Shown in pieces: positions 25,014-33,271 of a stretch of DNA of 39,069 bases. Origin of the DNA: Bacilli bacterium. Lineage in GTDB: Bacteria > Bacillota_I > Bacilli_A > RF39 > UBA660. The notes under the pieces were generated by a model. That model did not search any database and was not told the origin of the DNA. It saw only the letters and a list, made by a program, of their open reading frames with translations. How positions within the stretch are numbered: the stretch's first letter is position 1; each line of letters starts with the position of its first letter. A program made the position numbers and the translations under genes. The DNA lies in contig JAFQCG010000004.1 in assembly GCA_017416535.1 (NCBI GenBank), positions 1 to 39,069 of the forward strand. Reading direction: 5' to 3'.

Positions 25014-25958
25014 ATGAATAGTTATTATAAAGCAAAAGATAAATTAGTAAAAATGTATATAAAAAGTTTAGAAGAAGGCAATATTCCTTGGGAAAAAATG
25101 TGGACAACTTCTGCCCCTTATAATCCTGTTAAAAAAACAGAATATAGAGGTACTAATAATTTGTTATTATCACTTATTTCTTTAGAAAGAGGTTATAAAG
25201 ATAATAGGTGGTGTACCTATAAAAATATAACAGATAATAATTGGAAATTAGTAAATGCTAAAGGAATGGGAGTTCATGTTGAATATGTTTTAATGAAAAA
25301 TATTCATGAAAAGAAGAACTACAAATTTGATGAATATAGAAAAATAATTACTGAAAATCCAGAAATGGTAAAAGATTTTAGACCGAATACATTACATTAT
25401 GTTGTTTTTAATGCTGAGCATATTGAAGGGATACCTAAAGACAATGAAATCAAAAAAGAACAAATTATTAATAATGATTATATAAAAAACATTGTAGATA
25501 ATTTAGGTGTTAAATATGTGGAAAAAGGTGATGAAGCATACTACAATATTCAAGAGGATGAAGTAGTTATTCCTGAACCAACTAGATTTAAAAACAATTA
25601 TGCTTATTACTCTACACAACTTCATGAGTTAGCACATTCAACTGGTCATGAATCTCGCCTTGATAGAGATATAAAAAATAAATTTGGCACTCCTGAATAT
25701 GCCAAAGAAGAGCTAAGAGCAGAAATTAGTTCTTCTTTTCTTATGCAAAAGTTAGGATTAGAATATGATGAAAAACATTTAAATAATCATAAAGCATACG
25801 TGAAAAATTGGTTGGATATTTTAAAGGAAAAACCACAAGAATTATTTTCTGCAATTAAGGATGCTAATAAAATTGTTTCATATTTGGAAGAACAAAGTTT
25901 AACAAAGGAACAAAATATATCTAAAGAGATTGATGAAATGGAGATGGAATATGCGTAG
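25014..25958 (+). CDS. ardC: ArdC-type antirestriction protein (ssDNA-binding domain + zincin metallopeptidase)
   Basis: 314 residues. The N-terminal ~110 residues are the ArdC/TraC1-type ssDNA-binding domain (G-N-I-P-W-E-K-M-W, then Y-R-G-T-N-N-L-L-L). The C-terminal part is a zincin-like metallopeptidase with H-E-L-A-H-S-T-G-H near residues 203-211 and a downstream Glu in E-E-L-R-A-E-I-S-S. ArdC proteins protect incoming plasmid DNA from restriction in the recipient. The chain ends E-M-E-M-E-Y-A and overlaps the next start by 8 bp; the codons of this tail also make the GGAGATGG ribosome site of that gene. Confidence 0.85.
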   Translation: MNSYYKAKDKLVKMYIKSLEEGNIPWEKMWTTSAPYNPVKKTEYRGTNNLLLSLISLERGYKDNRWCTYKNITDNNWKLVNAKGMGVHVEYVLMKNIHEKKNYKFDEYRKIITENPEMVKDFRPNTLHYVVFNAEHIEGIPKDNEIKKEQIINNDYIKNIVDNLGVKYVEKGDEAYYNIQEDEVVIPEPTRFKNNYAYYSTQLHELAHSTGHESRLDRDIKNKFGTPEYAKEELRAEISSSFLMQKLGLEYDEKHLNNHKAYVKNWLDILKEKPQELFSAIKDANKIVSYLEEQSLTKEQNISKEIDEMEMEYA

Positions 25959-27219
25959 TATTCATAGTAGACATTTTATATATACACATTGGTTAAGAAT
26001 TGATACAAATAATGATGAAATCAAACAATGGAAACAATTAAAAGATTATTGGAATAAATATGATTGTTCAATGACTGTATATTATTATGATTATAATCCA
26101 TTAACAGAAAAAGTAATAAAACTAGATTGTAATCAATCTTATAAAGATTTAGATCTTGATGTTAATTCAATGTCTTCAGGTAGTTTAAAAAGAGTAAAAG
26201 CTAAACCAACTAATATAACTGTCTATAACAAAGGAATTGAACATTTCTTTGTTAATAAATTAGGATTAGAAGTTTTAAATACCCTGAGAAAGCCAAAAGC
26301 AACAGTTAGTGTTCCTGAAGAAAAATTAATTGAAGTAGATGTTTTAGAAGAATTTGGTAGAATGAAAAATATAGAAAAATTTAACGAAATAATGCAACAG
26401 GAACATTGGAAGATTGTAAAAATTGGTAGCGATAGAAAGTATCATTATCAATTATATTTTGGTAAGGGTAAGCAAGTGTATAACAGATATGAATATGCTT
26501 TTGCAGATTTTACTTATAAAAGTGTTTTTAAAGATAGATTAGAAAGATTTATAAATAATTTAATAAAACAAAAAGAATTAAATATTAATAATTTTATTGG
26601 TAAGAAAATAAATATGTTTGAATCAAAGCATCAAGTATCAGAAGACAAAAATATAAATGTTGATGTTAAATGTATTGGTTTGGTTTTAGGAATTAATAAC
26701 AATAGATTTGATATTTTTGATTTTCAAAGACCATTAGGTGAACAATTTTATTCAATAGAATTAGAAGATTTTAAACAAAAATTTAACGAAGGTATTTATA
26801 AACCAAACTTTAATTTGTTAACTTCTTATGAAAAATTAGAGCAAAGAAAATATGTATATAATAAGGCAAAAAAATTTACTGAACTTTGTGGTGATTGGGA
26901 TTATAGAAATATAGATATGAATGATATACATTTGGAGTCATTAAAAGTTCAAAAAGATAAAATAATTATTTCTTGTGAAAGATATTCAAATAAATTAGAT
27001 GATTATATTTGTTGCCCTGCTTGTGATATAGAATCCAAAGAACTGGTTAATGAATTTAATTTGTTGGATTTAGAAAATAGAGAACATGTTTTAGATTTTA
27101 TGTCTAAATTAGAAAACTATATTGATTTTGATAAAGCAGAAAAATCTTTAAAAGAACAGGAAAATAAGAAGATAAAAGAAAAAGAAACTTTAGAGGAAAT
27201 GGAGATAGAATATGAATAA
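25951..27219 (+). CDS. Large unknown protein of the antirestriction module
   Basis: 422 residues. ATG 25,951 is preferred to an in-frame ATG at 25,930 because GGAGATGG lies 5 bp upstream of it. Aromatic-rich N-terminus, no membrane helix, and a C-C-P-A-C cluster near residue 355 that might bind metal. The C-terminus is a charged helix ending E-E-M-E-I-E-Y-E, the shared acidic tail. It overlaps the next gene by 8 bp. No family recognised; location suggests a role in early establishment. Confidence 0.65.
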   Translation: MRSIHSRHFIYTHWLRIDTNNDEIKQWKQLKDYWNKYDCSMTVYYYDYNPLTEKVIKLDCNQSYKDLDLDVNSMSSGSLKRVKAKPTNITVYNKGIEHFFVNKLGLEVLNTLRKPKATVSVPEEKLIEVDVLEEFGRMKNIEKFNEIMQQEHWKIVKIGSDRKYHYQLYFGKGKQVYNRYEYAFADFTYKSVFKDRLERFINNLIKQKELNINNFIGKKINMFESKHQVSEDKNINVDVKCIGLVLGINNNRFDIFDFQRPLGEQFYSIELEDFKQKFNEGIYKPNFNLLTSYEKLEQRKYVYNKAKKFTELCGDWDYRNIDMNDIHLESLKVQKDKIIISCERYSNKLDDYICCPACDIESKELVNEFNLLDLENREHVLDFMSKLENYIDFDKAEKSLKEQENKKIKEKETLEEMEIEYE

Positions 27220-28093
27220 TATTTTAGATGTTTATGAAAATTTAGCAGATTCAATTGAAGAAACAGAAGATTTTAGAATTTATGATTTTATATATTATTT
27301 AGGAATAAATAGTGTTGATAAAGATATACCAAAGGAAGAAATAACACGATTAATAAATATATGTAAGGAATGTTCAGATAATTATATTGATTCATTTAAA
27401 CTTGCGAGAGCTTTAACTTCAATTGTATATAAAGAAAGATGTATGTCTTTAGATGAGTTGGAACGTGTACCATCTGAATCAATCAAACATTTTTATTCAG
27501 AAGAAAAAATGTATGAAATGAGATATTATTTTGAATCTTATGATGAAATAATAACTTCTCCAAAAGAGATAATGGCAGGTGTATCTTATACGATTGCTCG
27601 TGTTGTTCATAATGGTTATTGTGCAGAATTACATTATTGTAGTGATACAGGAGCAACAATAGAATATGGAACTAAAACATCTCATGACAGATGGGAAAAT
27701 GAAATAGAAGATGCTAGTTGGTTTAATATAAATTTATCGGACGATTATATTTTGAATAGGTTAAATTGTTTATATGATGAAGAATTTTCTGATAATAAAT
27801 TATCTGATGAAAGAGCAAAAGAGTTAAATTTAATTGATAATATTTTATCTAAACACAAAGTAGATGATATTGATTTATATATAAATGATAATGGCGATTT
27901 ACTAGCATTTGATGATTCAAATTATTGGAAAAATAAAGAATTTTATGATTTTATGTTTAATGAATTATTTGTTTATAATCATGATGGTAAAGTAGAATTA
28001 ATAGATGATTCTGATTACAAACAATTAGAGAAATATAGAAAACAATATGATGAAAAAACAAAAGAAATAGAAATGGAAAAAGAATATGAATAG
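27212..28093 (+). CDS. Unknown protein, N-terminal domain shared with the next two genes
   Basis: 293 residues, ATG overlapping the previous gene (ATGAATAA), with GGAGATAG in its end as ribosome site. Residues 1-95 (I-Y-D-F-I-Y-Y-L-G-I ... I-C-K-E-C ... F-K-L-A-R-A-L-T) align with the 110-residue protein at 28,086 and more weakly with the one at 28,419. The central part has A-R-V-V-H-N-G-Y-C-A-E-L-H-Y-C, and a D-I-D-L-Y-I-N-D-N-G-D segment follows. Ends E-I-E-M-E-K-E-Y-E. Function unknown. Confidence 0.65.
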   Translation: MNNILDVYENLADSIEETEDFRIYDFIYYLGINSVDKDIPKEEITRLINICKECSDNYIDSFKLARALTSIVYKERCMSLDELERVPSESIKHFYSEEKMYEMRYYFESYDEIITSPKEIMAGVSYTIARVVHNGYCAELHYCSDTGATIEYGTKTSHDRWENEIEDASWFNINLSDDYILNRLNCLYDEEFSDNKLSDERAKELNLIDNILSKHKVDDIDLYINDNGDLLAFDDSNYWKNKEFYDFMFNELFVYNHDGKVELIDDSDYKQLEKYRKQYDEKTKEIEMEKEYE

Positions 28094-28418
28094 AGCAAAA
28101 GCATTAAAACAATTAGCAAAAGATTTTTATAAATATGATTGTAATATTTATGATTTTTGTTATTACTTAGGATTAACAAATGTTAAAGAAAATATCAGTA
28201 ATAAAGATTTGGAAATACTATTAGATAAATGTGAAGAATTAAGAGGGGAATATACTGATCCAATTGAAGTAGGTCAATCATTAGCAAATGCAATATATGA
28301 AGATAAAAGCATTAAAATAAATCAATTAAAGAACCTAGATTGTGAAAAATTTAATGATTGGTATATTGATGGTAGAGAAGTAGGAAATGAATTAGAAATA
28401 GAAATGGAGAGAGAATAA
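28086..28418 (+). CDS. Unknown protein, single copy of the shared domain
   Basis: 110 residues; its start overlaps the previous gene by 8 bp. Y-D-F-C-Y-Y-L-G-L-T-N-V, then D-K-C-E-E-L and Q-S-L-A-N-A-I-Y-E-D match the N-terminal domain of the preceding protein in order and spacing. Helical, no membrane segment. Ends L-E-I-E-M-E-R-E, the shared tail. The stop TAA is followed directly by the next ATG. Confidence 0.65.
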   Translation: MNRAKALKQLAKDFYKYDCNIYDFCYYLGLTNVKENISNKDLEILLDKCEELRGEYTDPIEVGQSLANAIYEDKSIKINQLKNLDCEKFNDWYIDGREVGNELEIEMERE

Positions 28419-28748
28419 ATGAACGTTATATTTGGTTATAAAACTATGCCTGAATGGCATAAAAACAATTTAAAAAATTATTATATTTTAGATGGTATTT
28501 ATACAGTATCACCTGATATATCTGAAGAGGATGCACAATTTATTTTTGATATTTGTAAAGATATTAAGAATGAAAAAGTGAATCCTTTTTCTATTGCGCA
28601 CTATTTAACTGAACATTATCTTAATGGAGATATTTTTAAAGAAGAATTACAAAAAGCAGCGTCAGGTGAAATAATATCAGCAGTTTATTATGATGATTTA
28701 AATTATTTACCTTTATTAAATGATAGAAATGAAATTGAACATTCATAG
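28419..28748 (+). CDS. Unknown protein, third and most diverged member of the domain trio
   Basis: 109 residues starting immediately after the previous stop, with GGAGAGA as ribosome site. I-S-E-E-D-A-Q-F-I-F-D-I-C-K-D-I-K and F-S-I-A-H-Y-L-T-E-H-Y correspond to the helices shared by the two upstream genes. It ends N-E-I-E-H-S. It is the last gene of the run from 24,814 before a 102-bp gap. Confidence 0.6.
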   Translation: MNVIFGYKTMPEWHKNNLKNYYILDGIYTVSPDISEEDAQFIFDICKDIKNEKVNPFSIAHYLTEHYLNGDIFKEELQKAASGEIISAVYYDDLNYLPLLNDRNEIEHS

Positions 28749-28850
28749 TTAATTCAGACGTATTCTAAGGCATTTCGTGCATATTTAGGGTTGAATAATT
28801 GACTTTTTTTAATAAAAATGTTAGAGTATAAGGCAATTTAGGGGGGAATA
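28749..28850. repeat. 102-bp spacer with an imperfect direct repeat and possible promoter
   Basis: Two similar segments, at 28,779-28,799 and 28,833-28,852, share GCA(T)ATTTAGGG(TT/GG)GAATAAT; the second one supplies the GGGGGG ribosome site for the gene at 28,851. Between them lie TTGACT (28,799-28,804), a T-run and TATAAG (28,827-28,832), a possible but poorly spaced promoter (22 bp, or 16 bp if the T-run serves as -35). No palindrome of the module-border type is present. Confidence 0.4.
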
Positions 28851-29528
28851 ATGAATAATATTTATTTTAGTGAGTTATTTAAATTAGCAGAAGATTTTGA
28901 TAAGTTTTGGAACAGAAAATTCTATGAAGTCAATGTTCGTGGAAGTAGAATGTATAAAAATTTTAACGATTATTATCAAAAACACCTTGAAAGCAAAAAA
29001 CAAGAACAAGAAAAATATAATAATCCAGATAGAGAAATTTCTGAAGAAAGAAGAAAAGAGATTAGAGCTGCAATTACTAATGAAAAGACAATAAAAAAAG
29101 AAGGACTAGATTTTATTGTATTTACTCATAAAATGAAGAGATATAAGGATATGAATTCTTTAGAAGACATTTTTTCAGGAAAGACTAAACCAAAAGAATA
29201 CCTTATTTATAATACAAGTGTTATTATAAGTTATGAAGAAAAAGTTGGAGATCATTATGAAAGTGGTTCTATTGAAAATACATTTTGTTCAATTGCTAAA
29301 ACAAAACCAAAATCAGACAGACAATTTAAAGAAACATGTGAATTAATTGAAAATTCAACAATGGAAGAATTAATGGAAATATTAAGAAAAGATTTCAAAA
29401 AAAGTAAAATTGCATGGAAAAAACGATTTGAAGAAGAACTTGAAGAAAAGAAAAAAATGAAAGAACAATTGCAAAAAGAAATAGAAGAAATAAGAAGAAA
29501 GAGAGAAATGGAAAAATCAAAAAAATAA
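28851..29528 (+). CDS. Unknown coiled-coil-tailed protein
   Basis: 225 residues, ATG behind GGGGGG. N-terminal ~140 residues of mixed structure with aromatic residues (F-D-K-F-W-N-R-K-F-Y-E-V), C-terminal ~60 residues a Lys/Glu coiled coil. No signal or membrane helix. Its last codons form the left arm of an intrinsic terminator. Family not recognised. Confidence 0.65.
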   Translation: MNNIYFSELFKLAEDFDKFWNRKFYEVNVRGSRMYKNFNDYYQKHLESKKQEQEKYNNPDREISEERRKEIRAAITNEKTIKKEGLDFIVFTHKMKRYKDMNSLEDIFSGKTKPKEYLIYNTSVIISYEEKVGDHYESGSIENTFCSIAKTKPKSDRQFKETCELIENSTMEELMEILRKDFKKSKIAWKKRFEEELEEKKKMKEQLQKEIEEIRRKREMEKSKK

Positions 29529-29543
29529 TTTCTCTCTTTTTTT
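29498..29543 (+). terminator. Intrinsic terminator overlapping a gene end
   Basis: AAAGAGAGAAAT (29,498-29,509) pairs perfectly with ATTTCTCTCTTT (29,528-29,539) across an 18-nt A-rich loop, followed by a run of T. The left arm lies within the coding end of the 225-residue protein. This is the clearest terminator inside the element. Confidence 0.75.
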
Positions 29544-29570
29544 GTTATTAAAAAAGGAAAGAGGAAATAT

Positions 29571-29939
29571 ATGAAAACAAAAAAAGAAATAAAAAAGGAA
29601 ATGAAAAAATTAATTAGAGAAGTAAATGAATCACCGTTAAATCGCTTTGAATTAAGTTATTATAATAGTTTAAAATGCGAAGAATTAGATGAAACAATGG
29701 AAGGTGTTAAATACAAAATTAACTTTCATAAAAGGTTAATTAAAGCATTAAAAAAAGAGATAAAATCTTCTAAAACAAGCACTAAAGATTTAGAAAATGC
29801 AAAAGATTATATAAGTGAATTAGAGTCTTCAAATAGTGCTGGATTTGAAATAATTAAGATACTAAAAGCAAAAAAATTATATTATGAATTAAAAAAAGAA
29901 TATAAAAATTATTCAAAAAAAGAGAAAAAAAAATACTAA
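29571..29939 (+). CDS. Unknown basic helical protein ahead of oriT
   Basis: 122 residues, ATG behind AAGAGGAAA. Highly Lys/Glu-rich and helical, with a net positive charge and a Lys-rich C-terminus (K-K-E-K-K-K-Y). It sits directly upstream of the candidate oriT, so DNA binding there is possible. No known motif. Confidence 0.6.
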   Translation: MKTKKEIKKEMKKLIREVNESPLNRFELSYYNSLKCEELDETMEGVKYKINFHKRLIKALKKEIKSSKTSTKDLENAKDYISELESSNSAGFEIIKILKAKKLYYELKKEYKNYSKKEKKKY

Positions 29940-29947
29940 ACTGTCGG

Positions 29948-30010
29948 AGACTATTTGCAGGTCTTAGGAGTTCGTCCTAACAAGCTGATGGGTGTGTCAA
30001 CACCATGCTT
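29948..30010. other. Candidate origin of transfer (oriT)
   Basis: Within the 134-bp gap just upstream of the MobC-like and relaxase genes lies a run of unusually G+C-rich structure. AGAC/GTCT (29,948-29,951 with 29,961-29,964) is followed by TTAGGA-GTTCG-TCCTAA (29,964-29,980), then an imperfect hairpin at 29,982-30,010 (AAGC...GCTT outer arms, ATG-GTGT/ACACCAT inner arms with one bulged G and a GTCA loop). Small inverted repeats next to the relaxase operon are typical of oriT. The nick site cannot be named from sequence alone. Confidence 0.6.
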
Positions 30011-30073
30011 GATAGAAAAAATAAGACTATTGAATAACCTCAGTTATAAATTTGAATTTAGAAAGGAGCTAGG

Positions 30074-30640
30074 ATGGAATTTAAGTCAATGGAGAAGTGG
30101 CGAGTTCAAAGAGATTTAAATTTAACTGAAGTACAATTAGAAGAAGTTATACGAAGAGCTGGAAGAAGACATCCAATGGAAGATTGGGTGCATCTTCGTG
30201 TATCAGGTAATGGTGATGTAATAGAATATTTAAAATTAGAATTTGTTTACTGGTTGAAGGAAGTTTATTTTAATAAAGAAAAATTTTATCTTGATCTTGA
30301 AATAGAATTTTTTGAAAAACAAATTAGAAGACTAGAATCAGAGTTAAATATATCTCCTTATGAATTTAAATATGAAGATACATCATTAAAAGATTTACGT
30401 TCATACTTTAATAAAAGTAAAAATGCAATTGGTAGAGCAGTCAATGAAATGAAAAAACAAACTAATCTTTCATATAAGTATTTAAAAGATGGTAGAGTTA
30501 TGATTACTAAAGAAGGTGTTAAGTGGTTAGCAGAAAAATATTTTCGTAAAGCATATCTAAAAGATTTAGAATTATATAAATTAGAACTACAAGAAAGAAA
30601 GCTGAAACTGGATGATTTCAACAGAAGAAAGATACAGTAA
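30074..30640 (+). CDS. Unknown protein of the mobilization operon
   Basis: 188 residues, ATG behind AAAGGAG. Helical and charged; residues ~95-150 (S-L-K-D-L-R-S-Y-F-N-K-S-K-N-A-I-G-R-A-V ... L-K-D-G-R-V-M-I-T-K-E-G-V-K-W-L) read like a winged-helix fold, suggesting DNA binding at oriT. It is the first gene after the candidate oriT and overlaps the MobC-like gene by 29 bp. Accessory relaxosome role inferred. Confidence 0.6.
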   Translation: MEFKSMEKWRVQRDLNLTEVQLEEVIRRAGRRHPMEDWVHLRVSGNGDVIEYLKLEFVYWLKEVYFNKEKFYLDLEIEFFEKQIRRLESELNISPYEFKYEDTSLKDLRSYFNKSKNAIGRAVNEMKKQTNLSYKYLKDGRVMITKEGVKWLAEKYFRKAYLKDLELYKLELQERKLKLDDFNRRKIQ

Positions 30641-31391
30641 ATTAAGAAGACAAAAAATTAATGTTATGCTTAACGAAGAAGAAAGAAGAATCATAACTGA
30701 GAAAGCAATTAAATATGGATTTGGAGATTGTCTTGCTGAATATATAAGAGCAGCATGTATATATGAGAATATATATATTGAAGACGTTGAAGGTAAACAA
30801 GAGATATGTAAGATTATAAGTAAGTTTATAGAAACATTAAGAGAAATTTTAAAGGAACAAAAAAAGATATTAAATAACTATATGATAGATAAAGCAGATA
30901 TAGAAATCATTAGTAATCAAAACATTATAATTATTAAAATGATAAGTAAGTTATCTAATTTATTAATATCTATTTTATCAGTTAATACAGAAAAGAAAAT
31001 TCAACAAAGATTAGGTATGATTGAGAAGTATAAGATTGATGAAAATTTCTATAAGAAAATTATAAATAATAATTATCAACATTTTATAGTAAGACCTTCT
31101 AATTTGAATAGACCTAATCAAAAACCTGTATATATAGTTTATTTAAATAATCATACTTATACTTATTCATTAGATGATATTAATCAGGAAGATTTAATTC
31201 AAAAGATAAACAATTGTAGAGATGTAGCAATGCAAAAAGATTTGTTAATATCATTTTATAGAGAAGGTAGTATTTTAAATTTTGGAATCATTATGGAATT
31301 TCAAGATAAGACAGCAGCTAAAGAATTCGCTAGTGAAATTAATTCACAATTCTTTTCATTAGAAGGTGATGCTTATACCAACAACAGCTAG
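30612..31391 (+). CDS. MobC-like relaxosome protein with ribbon-helix-helix N-terminus
   Basis: 259 residues starting at ATG inside the preceding gene. Residues ~10-50 (R-R-Q-K-I-N-V-M-L-N-E-E-E-R-R-I-I ... G-F-G-D-C-L-A-E-Y-I-R) match the ribbon-helix-helix region of MobC/plasmid mobilization proteins. It is longer than usual MobC (about 100-130 residues) because of an added helical and beta C-terminal half. It overlaps the relaxase start, the standard mobC-relaxase arrangement, and would help load the relaxase at oriT. Confidence 0.75.
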   Translation: MISTEERYSKLRRQKINVMLNEEERRIITEKAIKYGFGDCLAEYIRAACIYENIYIEDVEGKQEICKIISKFIETLREILKEQKKILNNYMIDKADIEIISNQNIIIIKMISKLSNLLISILSVNTEKKIQQRLGMIEKYKIDENFYKKIINNNYQHFIVRPSNLNRPNQKPVYIVYLNNHTYTYSLDDINQEDLIQKINNCRDVAMQKDLLISFYREGSILNFGIIMEFQDKTAAKEFASEINSQFFSLEGDAYTNNS

Positions 31392-33051
31392 ATGGTCGGT
31401 TCATGGTGTTCAAGGTAGAATAGATTGTATTAATTATATTAAGGATTCTAAAAAGACAAGAGAAGGAACATTAATAACTGGAGTTAATTGTTCCTCTCAA
31501 TTTGCTGCTTATGAAATGAAAGTTAATAATGATAAATTTCATATAACAGAAGATAATGATAGTCGTACTTGTTATCATGGTTATCAATCTTTTGATCCGA
31601 AGGAAAAAGGATTAACTCCAGAGAAAGTTCATGAGATGGGAGTTGAATTAGTAAAAAGATTATATCCTGAATTTCAGGTATTAGTCACTACACACGTTGA
31701 TAGGTCACACATCCATAATCATTATGTAATAAATGCTGTTAATATGAAAGGAAGAAAATTAGAGGATAGACTTGCTAATCCAATTGAAGGATTGTATGGA
31801 CTTAGAGATATGAGTGATAAGATTGCATTAGAATATGGATTAAAAATAATTGAGGATGCACCAAAGATTGGGAAGTTCGGTAGAAGTAAATATTTATATA
31901 ACGAAGCAACTAAGACTTGGCGACAACAAATTATAGAAAAAATTGATTATTTAAAAACAAGATGCTTTTCTTTTGATGAGTTATTGGAAAGATTGGCGTA
32001 TGATGGTTATCAAATTAAACCAGGGAAAAATATTCGTATCCGTCCTTATGGTAAGGAAAGATTTGTTAGTATTAAAACATTAGGTGAAGGGGATAGTGAA
32101 GAAGAATTAAAAGAATTCTTTAAACAAAAAAGAAAAAATCAAACAGTAATTGATTTTGAAAGATATAAATTAGGAGATGAAGATAGTGAAATATTATCTT
32201 TATATAATGAACTAGCAATTAGATCAAAACAATCTATTTTATATAGTATGAAAGATTTAGATGCTAATAGTGAGTATTTTAAATATTATAATTCAAGATA
32301 TATGGAAGTTAGGCGTTATCATCAATTAGTGGATACGATTAATTTTTTAAATGAGAATAAAATATTTGGGTATGAAACTTTAGAAGAACAAATAGAAAAA
32401 GTAAAACAAGATATTCTTAATAAAGAATCAGAGTATCAAGAATTATTTTCTGAAAATGAAACATTACAATTAAGAGTACCATTATGTAATTTATATTTAG
32501 AATATTTAGATATATATGAATCGTATATTGAACAACAAGAATTATCATCATCATACTTAGAACCATCTAAAGAGGTAAAAATATTTTTAGATGTTAAAGA
32601 ACAATTAGGTGTTCAGACATTAGATGAGGTTAAAGAGATTTTAGCAGAAGCGAATAGATTGAAAGTTAAGACAAATAAAAGTTATGCTTATTTAACTTAT
32701 CTAAAAACTAAAGCTAGTGAGTTAGAAAAAATAAAAGGAATATCTTTAGAAAGTGAAAAAGGATATATTAAAAGCGTATCAGTTAGCAAAAATATGATAG
32801 ATGAATCTCGTTCAACTAAAGAAGAATATTGTATAAGAATTCCGTACAGCGAATATTATATGTATGTTCCTAAAAGTAATATAGCTTGGATTAGCTTTGA
32901 TAAGAGAGGTATTTTATATTTAGTAGATGATAAAGAATATATTTTATACGACAAATATAACGAAGAAAGAAGACGTGCATCTGGAGAAGAAATAGAAAAT
33001 ATTTCAAAAGAAGAAAAACAAAAAGTTAATGAATACTATAAAACAAAGTGA
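31369..33051 (+). CDS. Relaxase, MobA/VirD2 family
   Basis: 560 residues from ATG 31,369 (GTG 31,366 just before it is possible). The N-terminal relaxase domain has motif I with Tyr (I-D-C-I-N-Y-I-K-D-S-K-K-T), motif II (Y-Q-S-F-D-P-K-E ... H-E-M-G-V-E-L), and the metal-binding motif III H-V-D-R-S-H-I-H-N-H near residues 107-116. The middle is a helical region. The C-terminus (near 32,800-32,960) has an R-I-P-Y ... Y-M-Y-V-P-K-S segment also found in the primase. It nicks oriT and pilots the strand through the channel. The start is coupled to the MobC-like gene. Confidence 0.92.
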   Translation: MLIPTTARWSVHGVQGRIDCINYIKDSKKTREGTLITGVNCSSQFAAYEMKVNNDKFHITEDNDSRTCYHGYQSFDPKEKGLTPEKVHEMGVELVKRLYPEFQVLVTTHVDRSHIHNHYVINAVNMKGRKLEDRLANPIEGLYGLRDMSDKIALEYGLKIIEDAPKIGKFGRSKYLYNEATKTWRQQIIEKIDYLKTRCFSFDELLERLAYDGYQIKPGKNIRIRPYGKERFVSIKTLGEGDSEEELKEFFKQKRKNQTVIDFERYKLGDEDSEILSLYNELAIRSKQSILYSMKDLDANSEYFKYYNSRYMEVRRYHQLVDTINFLNENKIFGYETLEEQIEKVKQDILNKESEYQELFSENETLQLRVPLCNLYLEYLDIYESYIEQQELSSSYLEPSKEVKIFLDVKEQLGVQTLDEVKEILAEANRLKVKTNKSYAYLTYLKTKASELEKIKGISLESEKGYIKSVSVSKNMIDESRSTKEEYCIRIPYSEYYMYVPKSNIAWISFDKRGILYLVDDKEYILYDKYNEERRRASGEEIENISKEEKQKVNEYYKTK

Positions 33052-33061
33052 GGAGAAAAAT

Positions 33062-33271
33062 ATGAGAAAGAAAAAATTAGAAATTAAAATAGAAATTGAT
33101 TTAGAAACAAAATTTTTTAAGGTTGTTGACTTTAACTATAAAGGTGATGGAGGAGCAATGTCAGGAGGTTATAAAGATAAACAGCATTTTTTAGATATGT
33201 TCAACGATTATTGTGAAGAATATATACGTTTTGATTTGGAAGATAATAGGAGAGAATTTGAATATGAGTAA
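33062..33271 (+). CDS. Small unknown protein between relaxase and XRE gene
   Basis: 69 residues. ATG 33,062 is chosen because AGGAG lies just upstream; an earlier in-frame ATG overlaps the relaxase. Beta-rich start (K-L-E-I-K-I-E-I-D-L) then G-D-G-G-A-M-S-G-G-Y. It ends R-R-E-F-E-Y-E, a form of the shared tail, and overlaps the next start by 8 bp. Family not recognised. Confidence 0.65.
   Translation: MRKKKLEIKIEIDLETKFFKVVDFNYKGDGGAMSGGYKDKQHFLDMFNDYCEEYIRFDLEDNRREFEYE

Noticed and set aside
25930-25950. Earlier in-frame ATG for the gene after ardC
   Set aside because: The GGAGATGG site lies between the two ATGs and is correctly spaced only for the ATG at 25,951.
29940-30073. A tRNA or other known structured RNA gene in the spacer
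   Set aside because: There are several hairpins but no cloverleaf and no CCA or T-loop pattern; position before the relaxase genes fits oriT better.
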